Position numbers and translations under genes: made by a program. A stretch of 64,000 nt of DNA, from assembly GCA_038207265.1 (NCBI GenBank), contig JBBQZZ010000010.1, forward strand, positions 1 through 64,000, written 5' to 3'. The notes beneath the pieces were generated by a model. The model saw only the letters and a list, made by a program, of their open reading frames with translations, did no database searches and was not told the origin of the DNA. Of this stretch, positions 53,589-62,195 are shown piece after piece. Position 1 is the first letter of the stretch. Each line of letters starts with the position of its first letter. The DNA is from JACMLD01 sp038207265 (GTDB lineage: Bacteria > Bacteroidota > Bacteroidia > Chitinophagales > Chitinophagaceae).

Positions 53589-54545
53589 ATGTCATCCATT
53601 ATCATCACAAAAAATGCACCTTCCAGGGCTTTGGTGATTGCAGCCTTCGCGGCATTGTATATTATCTGGGGTTCAACTTATCTCGCCATTTTTATTGCCA
53701 TCAAGAATATTCCGCCGTTCTTAATGGCGGGCGCAAGATTTATTATAGCCGGCCTGGTTTTATACATTTGGTGCCGGTTGCAGGGCCAGTCTACACCCGA
53801 TATAAAATCGATCAGTAGAATTTCTTTCAGCGGAATATTATTGTTGTTTATTGGGAATAGCGGATTGGTATGGGTGGAGCAATATTTGCCAACAGGTTTA
53901 TCCGCCATTATCATTGCCACAGTTCCCCTGTGGTTTGTGATTCTTGATAAACGCCAGTGGAAATTTCATTTCGCTAATAAACAAATTGTGTTTGGATTGC
54001 TCATTGGGTTTGCTGGTGTACTTTCTTTGTTTGCTGGTAACAGCCAGGTAAACCTGTTTGATAGTAAAATTAAACTGATAAGTTTTTTTGTATTGGTATT
54101 GGGAAGTATCTGCTGGGCCATTGGATCACTGTATGCAAAATACAAACCGTCTAATGGTTCTACGGGTATGAAAGCTTCTATACAAATGATGGCAGCCGGA
54201 ACCGTTTCATTCATTACCGGAACCGGCAGTGGCGAACTGCAACAGTTTTCATGGGGCAGTCTTTCTATGCAATCGGTCATGGCAGTTATTTACCTTATTA
54301 CTTTTGGATCACTGATAGGTTATATGTCTTTTGTATGGCTGATGAGTGTACGTCCGCCTTCGCTGGTAGGAACCTATGCCTATGTCAACCCGGTAGTAGC
54401 AGTATTCCTGGGTTGGCTGGTTGCGCATGAACAAATAACGTGGCACCAGGTGATAGCACTGGTTATTATACTTGCGGGGGTTATTATTGTTAATTTCTCA
54501 AAAGAAAAAATACTTCCCAATGATAGCAAGAAGCTGGCACGGTAG
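53589..54545 (+). CDS. EamA/DMT-family transporter
   Basis: The 318-residue membrane protein has ten predicted helices in two EamA repeats. The first contains IIWGSTYLAIFIAIKNIPPF and GNSGLVWVEQYLPTGLSAII, the second GTYAYVNPVVAVFLGWLVAH. Family members export amino acids or other metabolites. It is coupled to the Lrp-type gene upstream. Confidence 0.93.
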   Translation: MSSIIITKNAPSRALVIAAFAALYIIWGSTYLAIFIAIKNIPPFLMAGARFIIAGLVLYIWCRLQGQSTPDIKSISRISFSGILLLFIGNSGLVWVEQYLPTGLSAIIIATVPLWFVILDKRQWKFHFANKQIVFGLLIGFAGVLSLFAGNSQVNLFDSKIKLISFFVLVLGSICWAIGSLYAKYKPSNGSTGMKASIQMMAAGTVSFITGTGSGELQQFSWGSLSMQSVMAVIYLITFGSLIGYMSFVWLMSVRPPSLVGTYAYVNPVVAVFLGWLVAHEQITWHQVIALVIILAGVIIVNFSKEKILPNDSKKLAR

Positions 54546-54825
54546 TGTAATCACATCGAATGCACATGCCTATCATCAATATTTACTGGCAACAGGTCTG
54601 AAAGACTATGCAGCAGTGAAAGGTAATGGTGGTGTTTTTCTTTTTAAAAGAGAGGAACAAAACATTACACATTTCCAGACATTGACTTTCTGGAATAGTA
54701 TTGATGCCATTAAAGAATTTGCAGGTGAAGATTATGAGAAAGCAAGGTATTACCCTGAAGACAAGGATTATTTACTGGAGTTTGAATTGCTGGTGACTCA
54801 TAATGAGGTATTGGAAAAACAATAG
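54520..54825 (+). CDS. Small ABM-like (antibiotic biosynthesis monooxygenase fold) protein
   Basis: The ATG at 54520 gives 101 residues, overlapping the EamA gene by 26 bp. The product has MIARSWHGSV, HFQTLTFWNSIDAIKEFAGE and DYEKARYYPEDKDYLLEFE, which resembles the dimeric ferredoxin-like ABM fold. Actual function is unknown. Confidence 0.75.
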   Translation: MIARSWHGSVITSNAHAYHQYLLATGLKDYAAVKGNGGVFLFKREEQNITHFQTLTFWNSIDAIKEFAGEDYEKARYYPEDKDYLLEFELLVTHNEVLEKQ

Positions 54826-54907
54826 TATTAATGCCACACACCTTATTCAATATTTTTAAAACGAGTATATTCGTTTTTCATTCAGCAAATAATTAAAACA
54901 TTATCAT

Positions 54908-56275
54908 ATGCAAGCCTGGAAAGATTATGCGTTGGCCAATAAAGATCGATTTTTAAATGAATTACTGGAATTACTCCGCATTCCCAGTATCAGTGCGAGA
55001 AGTGAAAATAAAAATGACATGCTGAGATGTGCAGAAGCAGTAAAAAAACGCTTGCTTGAAGCCGGAGCAGACAAGGTTGAAATTTACCCGACTGAAGGAC
55101 ATCCCGTCGTTTATGCAGAAAAAATTATTGACCCGGCAAAACCAACGGTACTGGTATACGGGCATTATGATGTGCAGCCTGCAGACCCGCTGGAACTCTG
55201 GCACAGCGGTCCGTTTGAGCCCCTGATAAAAGATGGTAAAATTTATGCGCGCGGTGCCTGCGATGATAAGGGCCAGTTCTATATGCATGTAAAAGCATTG
55301 GAAACAATGGTGAAAACAAATTCTCTCTGCACCAATATCAAATTCTGTATTGAAGGTGAAGAAGAAGTTGGTTCACCCAATCTTGCAAAATTTGTAAAAG
55401 CCAATAAAGCTTTATTAAAGGCTGATGTAATACTTATTAGTGATACCGCAATGATCAGTATGGATGCTCCTTCCATTGATATTGGTGTACGCGGATTAAG
55501 TTATATTGAAGTTGAAGTAACAGGCGCCAACAGGGATCTGCACAGCGGCGTATATGGTGGCGCCGTAGCCAATCCCATAACCATTCTTGCAAAAATGATT
55601 GCTTCCTGCCACGATGAAAACAATCGTATAACCATTCCGGGTTTTTATGATGATGTAACAGAATCTATAATTGCAGAAAGAAAATTAATGGCAGAAGCTC
55701 CGTATAACGAAGCCGATTTTAAAAAAGATCTTGGTGTTAGTGCATTGTGGGGTGAGAAAGGTTATACTACCAATGAAAGAACCGGAATTCGTCCTACCAT
55801 TGAATTAAATGGTATCTGGGGCGGTTATACAGGTGAAGGAGCAAAAACGGTATTACCATCCAAGGCTTCTGCAAAAATATCCGCACGGCTGGTGCCAAAT
55901 CAGTCATCCGCTAAAATCACCCAAAAATTATTGAACTATTTTAAAGGTATCGCTCCACCCGGTGTAACTGTAAAAGCGTGTGAGCATCACGGTGGTGAAC
56001 CTTATATGACGCCCATCGATTCAAATGCTTATAAAGCCGCCGCAAAAGCAATTAAAGCCACGTTTGGAAAAGATCCCATCCCTGTTCGTGGCGGTGGCAG
56101 CATTCCTATTTGTGCACTGTTTGAACAGGAACTCGGCGTAAAAATAGTGTTCATGGGTTTTGGGCTTGATAGTGACAACCTGCATAGTCCCAATGAAAAA
56201 TACGATATTGTAAATTTCTATAAGGGCATTGAAACGATACCTTATTTCCACCAATTTTTTGCAGAGATGAAGTAA
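54908..56275 (+). CDS. M20-family dipeptidase
   Basis: The 455-residue metallopeptidase shows VYGHYDVQPADPLELW, ARGACDDKGQF, the catalytic glutamate in EGEEEVGSPNL and a lid domain around 190-370. It is of the CNDP/DapE-like group that cleaves dipeptides in the cytoplasm. No signal peptide is present. Confidence 0.93.
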   Translation: MQAWKDYALANKDRFLNELLELLRIPSISARSENKNDMLRCAEAVKKRLLEAGADKVEIYPTEGHPVVYAEKIIDPAKPTVLVYGHYDVQPADPLELWHSGPFEPLIKDGKIYARGACDDKGQFYMHVKALETMVKTNSLCTNIKFCIEGEEEVGSPNLAKFVKANKALLKADVILISDTAMISMDAPSIDIGVRGLSYIEVEVTGANRDLHSGVYGGAVANPITILAKMIASCHDENNRITIPGFYDDVTESIIAERKLMAEAPYNEADFKKDLGVSALWGEKGYTTNERTGIRPTIELNGIWGGYTGEGAKTVLPSKASAKISARLVPNQSSAKITQKLLNYFKGIAPPGVTVKACEHHGGEPYMTPIDSNAYKAAAKAIKATFGKDPIPVRGGGSIPICALFEQELGVKIVFMGFGLDSDNLHSPNEKYDIVNFYKGIETIPYFHQFFAEMK

Positions 56276-56353
56276 AAAATCAAAATTAAAAATTATAAAT
56301 TGGTGACATGCATTCTTTTGCTGGTTTTGAATTTTTACTTTTTAATTTGATCT

Positions 56354-56740
56354 ATGCCCGAAAAAGAAAAACTACGTCTTGATAAATATTTATGGGCGAT
56401 TCGATTGTTTAAAACGCGTAGCCAGGCGGGCGATGCATGTGACAAAGGAAAGGTGAAAATGAATGGTGAAAATGTAAAAGCATCAAAGAATGTAAGCATC
56501 AGTGATGAATATGAAGTGAAGACCGAATTCAAACGTTGGCGCATAAAAGTAATCGCGTTGCTGGAAAAAAGAGTGCAGTATGCAGAAGCCATAAAATATT
56601 ATGTCGACATCACTCCTGCTGAAGAATTGGATCGCCTTCAATTTCAATCCTCTAGTTTTAATACTGGCAAACGTCAAAGCAAAATTGGCAGACCCACAAA
56701 AAAAGAACGCCGCGATTTGGATGATTTTACAAGTGATTAA
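56354..56740 (+). CDS. S4-domain RNA-binding protein (Hsp15-like)
   Basis: The 128-residue protein has an N-terminal S4 domain (LRLDKYLWAIRLFKTRSQAG, CDKGKVKMNGENVKASKNV) and a basic C-terminus. This is the layout of Hsp15, which binds 50S subunits with stalled peptidyl-tRNA. It lies 32 bp before trmD. Confidence 0.9.
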   Translation: MPEKEKLRLDKYLWAIRLFKTRSQAGDACDKGKVKMNGENVKASKNVSISDEYEVKTEFKRWRIKVIALLEKRVQYAEAIKYYVDITPAEELDRLQFQSSSFNTGKRQSKIGRPTKKERRDLDDFTSD

Positions 56741-56760
56741 TGCAACCAGCATTTCTTGTG

Positions 56761-56768
56761 TAAATTTA
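56761..56768 (+). promoter_or_regulatory. Promoter-like word abutting the trmD start codon
   Basis: TAAATTTA is one base off TAnnTTTG and ends 4 bp before the ATG at 56773, the same geometry as at rlmN. Confidence 0.3.
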
Positions 56769-56772
56769 CCGG

Positions 56773-57450
56773 ATGAAGATTGATATTCTGACTGTAGTTC
56801 CGGAACTACTGGAAAGTCCGCTTAATCATAGCATCATGAAGCGCGCCCGTGATAAGGGCCTGTTGCAGGTAGACATTCATCAACTCAGAAATTGGGCAGT
56901 GAATGAATACGGGCAGGTAGACGATTACCAATATGGTGGCGGAGCAGGTATGGTGATTATGCCCGAACCACTGGCCAAAGCAATAGAAGAATTGTCTGCA
57001 ACCACAAACTATGATGAAATTATTTTCATGACACCGGATGGAGAACGCTTCAGTCAGAAATCAGCCAATCAACTTTCACTTAAAAATAATTTGCTTATCA
57101 TCTGTGGTCATTATAAAGGCATTGATCAGCGCATCCGTGAAAAATATGTCACAAAAGAAATATCAATTGGCGATTATGTATTGAGTGGGGGTGAGTTGGC
57201 AGCAGCGGTTATTGTTGATGCAATTGGAAGACTACTCCCCGGTGTATTGAATGATGAAACATCTGCACTGCTGGATTCTTTCCAGGACGACTTGTTAGCG
57301 CCTCCGGTGTACACACGCCCGGCAGATTTCAGGGGCGCTAAAATACCCGCTATTCTTCTTAGTGGTGATCCCAAAAAAATTGAAGAATGGCGTCACGAGC
57401 AATCATTGCAACGCACAAAAGAAAGAAGACCGGATTTGTTTTCTGAATAA
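56773..57450 (+). CDS. trmD: tRNA (guanine-N1-)-methyltransferase TrmD
   Basis: TrmD methylates G37 of tRNAs. The 225-residue enzyme has the SPOUT knot motifs GGGAGMVIMPEPL, IICGHYKGIDQRI and SIGDYVLSGGELAA. In many bacteria trmD follows rimM; here it is 12 kb away from rpsP-rimM on the other strand. Confidence 0.97.
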   Translation: MKIDILTVVPELLESPLNHSIMKRARDKGLLQVDIHQLRNWAVNEYGQVDDYQYGGGAGMVIMPEPLAKAIEELSATTNYDEIIFMTPDGERFSQKSANQLSLKNNLLIICGHYKGIDQRIREKYVTKEISIGDYVLSGGELAAAVIVDAIGRLLPGVLNDETSALLDSFQDDLLAPPVYTRPADFRGAKIPAILLSGDPKKIEEWRHEQSLQRTKERRPDLFSE

Positions 57451-57572
57451 TAAACTACAGTTGCCACTTATCAACTTTTATTCTCATTGTAACAAATTCT
57501 ACAAGTCGTTTATTATTTAATACTTTAATTTGTTGCTTACTCTTAGCACGCTGTGCATACCAACTTTTACTT

Positions 57573-59801
57573 ATGAAATTATTCAAGGCACTATTATTTG
57601 CAGGCACGGCTCTGTTTACAATTTCCTATGCTTTCGGTCAGGAAAGTTCAAATAAAAATTTCCAGCAGCAATATCAGATTCACATAAAAAGATCTGTTGT
57701 TCCCATGAAAATTGATGCAGTGCTGGATGAAGCGTCGTGGCAGGAAGCTGATACTACCACACCATTCTGGAGAAAATTTCCAAGTGATCATGTGAGACCC
57801 CAAAAACAAACTGAAGTAAGAATTACATACAACGATCAATTTGTTTTCTTCGCCTTTATAGTTCAGGACTCGGGCAGCCCTGTTATCCAAAGCCTGAAGC
57901 GGGATAGTGGGCATGAACTAAACGATGCAGTGGGTATTATACTCGATCCAATGAACCAACACACGAGCGGATTTCTTTTTGTTGTAAACGCTTTGAATAC
58001 CCAGACGGACGACCAACTAAATGGAAGTTCAAACCAGTTAACATTAAGCTGGGATAATAAATGGTATTCTGCTACCAAAAGATACAATGATAAATGGATT
58101 GCTGAAATTGCGATTCCATTCAAAACTATCAGGTATTCAGCTGACAATCTTACCTGGGGTATCAATTTTTTGAGAAGCGATTTAAAAACAAATGAATATT
58201 CAACATGGACCCAAATGCCGGTTAATTTCAGGGCATCTAACCTGGGTTATACCGGTACTTTAACCTGGGATGCAGCACCACCCCCAGCAGGTACCAATCT
58301 TGCCTTTATACCTTATATAACTGGTGGTGTGGATCAAAACAGGGAAGAAGCCCAACCTTCAAAAGCTACCGGCAATGCGGGATTTGACGCGAAAGTGGCA
58401 TTGTCTTCGGCATTGAATCTTGACCTGACGGTAAATCCCGATTTCTCTCAGATTGAAGTTGATCAGCAGGTAACAAATCTTACCCGATACAGTATTTTCT
58501 TTCCTGAGCGGCGAACCTTTTTCCTGGAAAATGCGGATCTGTTTGCAGAATATGGTATACCGCCTATCCGACCTTTCTATTCGCGGAGGATTGGTTTGGA
58601 CAATAATGGAAACCGCATTCCAATTTTATTTGGTGCCAGGTTAAGCGGTAACATATCAAATCGTACAAGGATTGGCGTTATGAATATGCAGACGGGCAGA
58701 AAAAATGATTTTGCGGGGCAGAATTATTCAGCCGTATCGGTAAGCCAGGGAGTTTTTAAGCGATCTGTTGTAAGGGGTTATTTTCTAAACCAGGAATCCT
58801 TTTTAACAGAAGCAGAGAAAACAGCAACACCCATTAATAAATATGGCCGGAACGCGGGAATGGATTTCAATTACAGCAACCTTGACGGAACCTGGAGTGC
58901 CTGGGGGGCCTATCATCATTCTTTTAAACCCGGTATTAAAAGCAACAATCAATTTATCGACGGTGGCGTCAATTATTCATCGAGAAGATTTGGAATAGTG
59001 GTTGATGCCGGCGAAGTGGGTACCAACTATTATACTGATATGGGTTATGTAGAACGATTGTTAAACTATGACGCTTTGAGAGATACTTCTGTGCGTGTGG
59101 GTTTTAAAAATTTATTTACAGAATTCACCTATCGTATACTACCATCTAATGGATCCGGCTTGAGGCATACGTTTGAATTCACTAATTATTATGTGCTGAA
59201 TCCAAATAACACATTCAATGAATTATCACAGCAACTGATATACGCAATTGATTTTCGAAATACAAGTAACCTGGCGGCAGAACTGATAAGAGACAATGTA
59301 AGCTTGCTTTATCCCATTTCATTTACTGACAAGATACCTTTGCCGGCAAGAAAATATGATTTTGCCCATATCACTGTAGAATACTTTTCAGATGCCCGCA
59401 GGCAGTTTGCTTATTCTGCAGGGGGTGGAGGGGGAAATTTTTACAATGGAAAATACCGTCAATTGAAAGGAAGTGTAACTTTCAGAAGTCAGCCACATTT
59501 TAATCTTTCCATCACGGCAGAATATAATAAATTGACTTTCCCTGAAGCTTATGGCAGTACTGAATTATTCCTGATAGCGCCGAGACTACAGCTTAATTTT
59601 TCTACCCGTATCTTCTGGACCACGTTTGTTCAATATAATACCCAGCAAAACAACTTCAACATTAACAGCCGCTTTCAATGGCGTTATAAACCCATGAGCG
59701 ATTTATTCCTGGTATACACAGATAATTATTTTACTGACCCTTTTTTCAAAAATAAAAACAGGGCTTTGATATTTAAAATGAATTACTGGTTAAACCTGTG
59801 A
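57573..59801 (+). CDS. DUF5916 outer-membrane protein with CBM9-like N-terminal domain
   Basis: The 742-residue protein has a signal peptide (LFAGTALFTISYAFGQ), then a CBM9-like beta-sandwich (about 35-240, with KIDAVLDEASWQEAD). The rest is a DUF5916 region with many alternating aromatic strands that ends in FKMNYWLNL, as outer-membrane barrels do. It contains SIFFPERRTFFLENADLFAE, a family hallmark. The function is unknown. Confidence 0.87.
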   Translation: MKLFKALLFAGTALFTISYAFGQESSNKNFQQQYQIHIKRSVVPMKIDAVLDEASWQEADTTTPFWRKFPSDHVRPQKQTEVRITYNDQFVFFAFIVQDSGSPVIQSLKRDSGHELNDAVGIILDPMNQHTSGFLFVVNALNTQTDDQLNGSSNQLTLSWDNKWYSATKRYNDKWIAEIAIPFKTIRYSADNLTWGINFLRSDLKTNEYSTWTQMPVNFRASNLGYTGTLTWDAAPPPAGTNLAFIPYITGGVDQNREEAQPSKATGNAGFDAKVALSSALNLDLTVNPDFSQIEVDQQVTNLTRYSIFFPERRTFFLENADLFAEYGIPPIRPFYSRRIGLDNNGNRIPILFGARLSGNISNRTRIGVMNMQTGRKNDFAGQNYSAVSVSQGVFKRSVVRGYFLNQESFLTEAEKTATPINKYGRNAGMDFNYSNLDGTWSAWGAYHHSFKPGIKSNNQFIDGGVNYSSRRFGIVVDAGEVGTNYYTDMGYVERLLNYDALRDTSVRVGFKNLFTEFTYRILPSNGSGLRHTFEFTNYYVLNPNNTFNELSQQLIYAIDFRNTSNLAAELIRDNVSLLYPISFTDKIPLPARKYDFAHITVEYFSDARRQFAYSAGGGGGNFYNGKYRQLKGSVTFRSQPHFNLSITAEYNKLTFPEAYGSTELFLIAPRLQLNFSTRIFWTTFVQYNTQQNNFNINSRFQWRYKPMSDLFLVYTDNYFTDPFFKNKNRALIFKMNYWLNL

Positions 59802-60058
59802 CGAATAAACCTTACCTGTTAACTGGTTATTCAAAATGGAAGAAGAGTTTGTAACAGGATATAAAAAAGAAGAATGATTGCGAGGTTTAATGCAATGGTC
59901 TTTTTCATAACAATTGGTTTTTGTTACGGGTATAATGCATTTGCCGTGCCAAAGCATGATTAAGGCGATAGGATATATACCCGGATACACTGAAAAAAAC
60001 CTGTGGAATTAGCTACACTTTTACTTAGTATTATATGGACTATTTGATAATAAAGTGA

Positions 60059-61324
60059 TTATGTATGACTTAATTGCTCATCGGTGTCTGCTTCCTTTTT
60101 TGCCTGTGATTCCAGCGCCGACAATTGCTTTTTACCATATGCCAGTCTTGTAATTACTACAAATAAAACTGGTACGATAAAAATAGCAAGTAAGGTAGCT
60201 GCAAGCATACCGCCTAATACCGTCCAACCAATGGTTGAACGTGCAACCGCACCTGCTCCTTCAGCAAATGCCAGTGGTAACACTCCCAGTATAAAAGCCA
60301 TAGAAGTCATAACGATGTGGTGTAACCGAAGATCAACCGCATCCATTGTTGCCTGTATCAATGGCATACCCCTGTCAACTCTTTCTTTAGCAAATTCCAC
60401 GATCAATATGGCATTTTTTGCGGCCAACCCAATCAATGTTATCAAACCAATCTGCGCATATACACTATTGGTTAGTCTTGGTATGAATGTAAGCGTAAGA
60501 ATAGCACCAAAAGCCCCCAGCGGTACCGCCAGCAAAACAGAAAAAGGCACCGACCAGCTTTCATATAAGGCTGCCAGGAACAGGAAAACGAAAACAATTG
60601 ATAATGCGAAAATGATAATGGTGCTGCTGCCTGAATTGATTTCTTCCCGGCTAAGGCCAGAGAATTCATAACCATAACCGGAGGGCAAAACTTTGGCCGC
60701 CGTTTGCCGGAGCGCTTCAATGGCCTGGCCACTACTATAACCAGCACCTGCGCCGCCGTTTATTTCTGCGGTACGAAAAAGATTATAGTGAGATACCAGT
60801 GGCGCACTCTCTGTAACTTTATAATCCACCAATATGCTCAGGGGCAGTAACGTACCAGCCTGGTTGCGCACGTAATATTTATCCAGATTCATAATACCCG
60901 CCCTGAATGAAGTATCGGCTTGTGCCACTACCCTGAAATTTCTCCCATACAATGTAAAATCGTTCACATAACGGCTACCCATAAACGTTTGCATCGTACC
61001 ATAGACATCTGAAATGGATACGCCAAGCTTTTTGCATTTTTCCCTGTCAACATCTACCTGGTAACCTGGTGTGCGGGCTGTAAAAAAAGAAAATGCGCGG
61101 CTTATTTCAGGCCGCTTGTTGGCTTCTGCTACAAAATTTTGAACAACTTTTTCAAATTGTTTGATATCGTCTGTGCTTTCCTTTTGTTCCAATTCAAATG
61201 TAAAACCACCCGTTTGACCCAATCCCGGAATAGCGTCATCCCGGAATTTTATTTGGCAGGCGGCAAACAGCAGGCTTCTGGAAAATAGGTGGGCAAAGCT
61301 ACAGCGTGGAAAACATAAAATCAA
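60059..61324 (-). pseudogene. 5'-truncated RND efflux permease (AcrB-like)
   Basis: The 421-codon frame matches only the C-terminal 40 percent of AcrB-type pumps (full length about 1,050). Homology begins at IPGLGQTGGFTFELEQ, and includes LAALYESWSVPFSVLLAVPL, LIGLAAKNAILIVEFAKE and GWTVLGGMLAATLLAIFIVP. The first 35 codons (from a TTG) are unrelated. No upstream remnant, adaptor (AcrA) or outer-membrane factor gene is next to it. A deletion has probably removed the front, leaving a non-functional fragment. Confidence 0.85.
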
Positions 61325-61435
61325 ACAGTTGTTTAATTTTATTTAGTTAATCAGAATTTAATGCAGTAAAAGATTTAATTAAATTATTTTTTTGTAGATA
61401 ATGAATTCATTCACTCAAGACATTTTTTGCAGCGC

Positions 61436-62095
61436 TCACTTCTTTTTAACCCAGAGGTATTCGGCAAAACCCATCACATCCCAGAATATATTTCCCTCCA
61501 AATACCCTTTTTTAAATAATGACAGAAGCATACGAACAGGCATTGAAATAATATAAAACCAATTCCGACGGGTTCCACTTTTAAGGACCATACAACCATT
61601 TAATTCAAATATTTTCAATAACTCTGGTACCGAATAAAGCCTGACATGCGACGCATCATCTTTAAAGTTCAATGATCCGCGCATGGATGGCAGCGTAGTA
61701 CTTTTTTTTCCGGGGTATTCGATGTAAAAATATCCGCCTGATTTTAATTTTCTTAGCAATCCCTTTACTACTTCGTCACCATTATAAAGATGCTCGATAA
61801 CATGTGCCATCCATATTCCATCAAAACTTTCGTCGGGGATAACTGAAAAATTTAATTTGGTTAAGTCGAGTTCAAAAAATCCTTTCATTACAGCAAAGTC
61901 ACTTTCATCATTGTTATAATTTTTATCCATGTCAAGGCCGTAATACTCACAATTCCTGAACAAGGAGGTAATGCGGGAAGCGGAATGATTGCCAGCGCCC
62001 ACATCGAGTAATTTAAAAGGTTTATCAGCGAATGATTTTCGCATAAACCTACATTTAAAATTAATGATAGATTTAAGGTAATTCAGTGTCTGCAT
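61436..62095 (-). CDS. SAM-dependent methyltransferase
   Basis: The 219-residue class I methyltransferase has motif I LLDVGAGNHSASR near 33-45, an acidic end of strand 2 (YGLDMDKNYNN), DGIWMAHVIEHLYNGDEVV and FYIEYPGKKS. The C-terminal part is hydrophobic (NWFYIISMPVRMLLSLF). The substrate is unknown; glycan or lipid modification is possible. Confidence 0.87.
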   Translation of the reverse strand: MQTLNYLKSIINFKCRFMRKSFADKPFKLLDVGAGNHSASRITSLFRNCEYYGLDMDKNYNNDESDFAVMKGFFELDLTKLNFSVIPDESFDGIWMAHVIEHLYNGDEVVKGLLRKLKSGGYFYIEYPGKKSTTLPSMRGSLNFKDDASHVRLYSVPELLKIFELNGCMVLKSGTRRNWFYIISMPVRMLLSLFKKGYLEGNIFWDVMGFAEYLWVKKK

Positions 62096-62195
62096 GGTTC
62101 AGCAAAGAAAACAAAAGCGGGGCAATAAATGATTGTCCCGCTTGATTGTTTTTATGACAATGTGCAGTGTAATACACAAGGCCTTTTCAAATTCT

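Noticed and set aside
59790..59990. 66-aa open frame on the minus strand overlapping the DUF5916 gene end
   Set aside because: No recognisable features, overlaps a confirmed gene tail and sits in otherwise empty AT-rich DNA.
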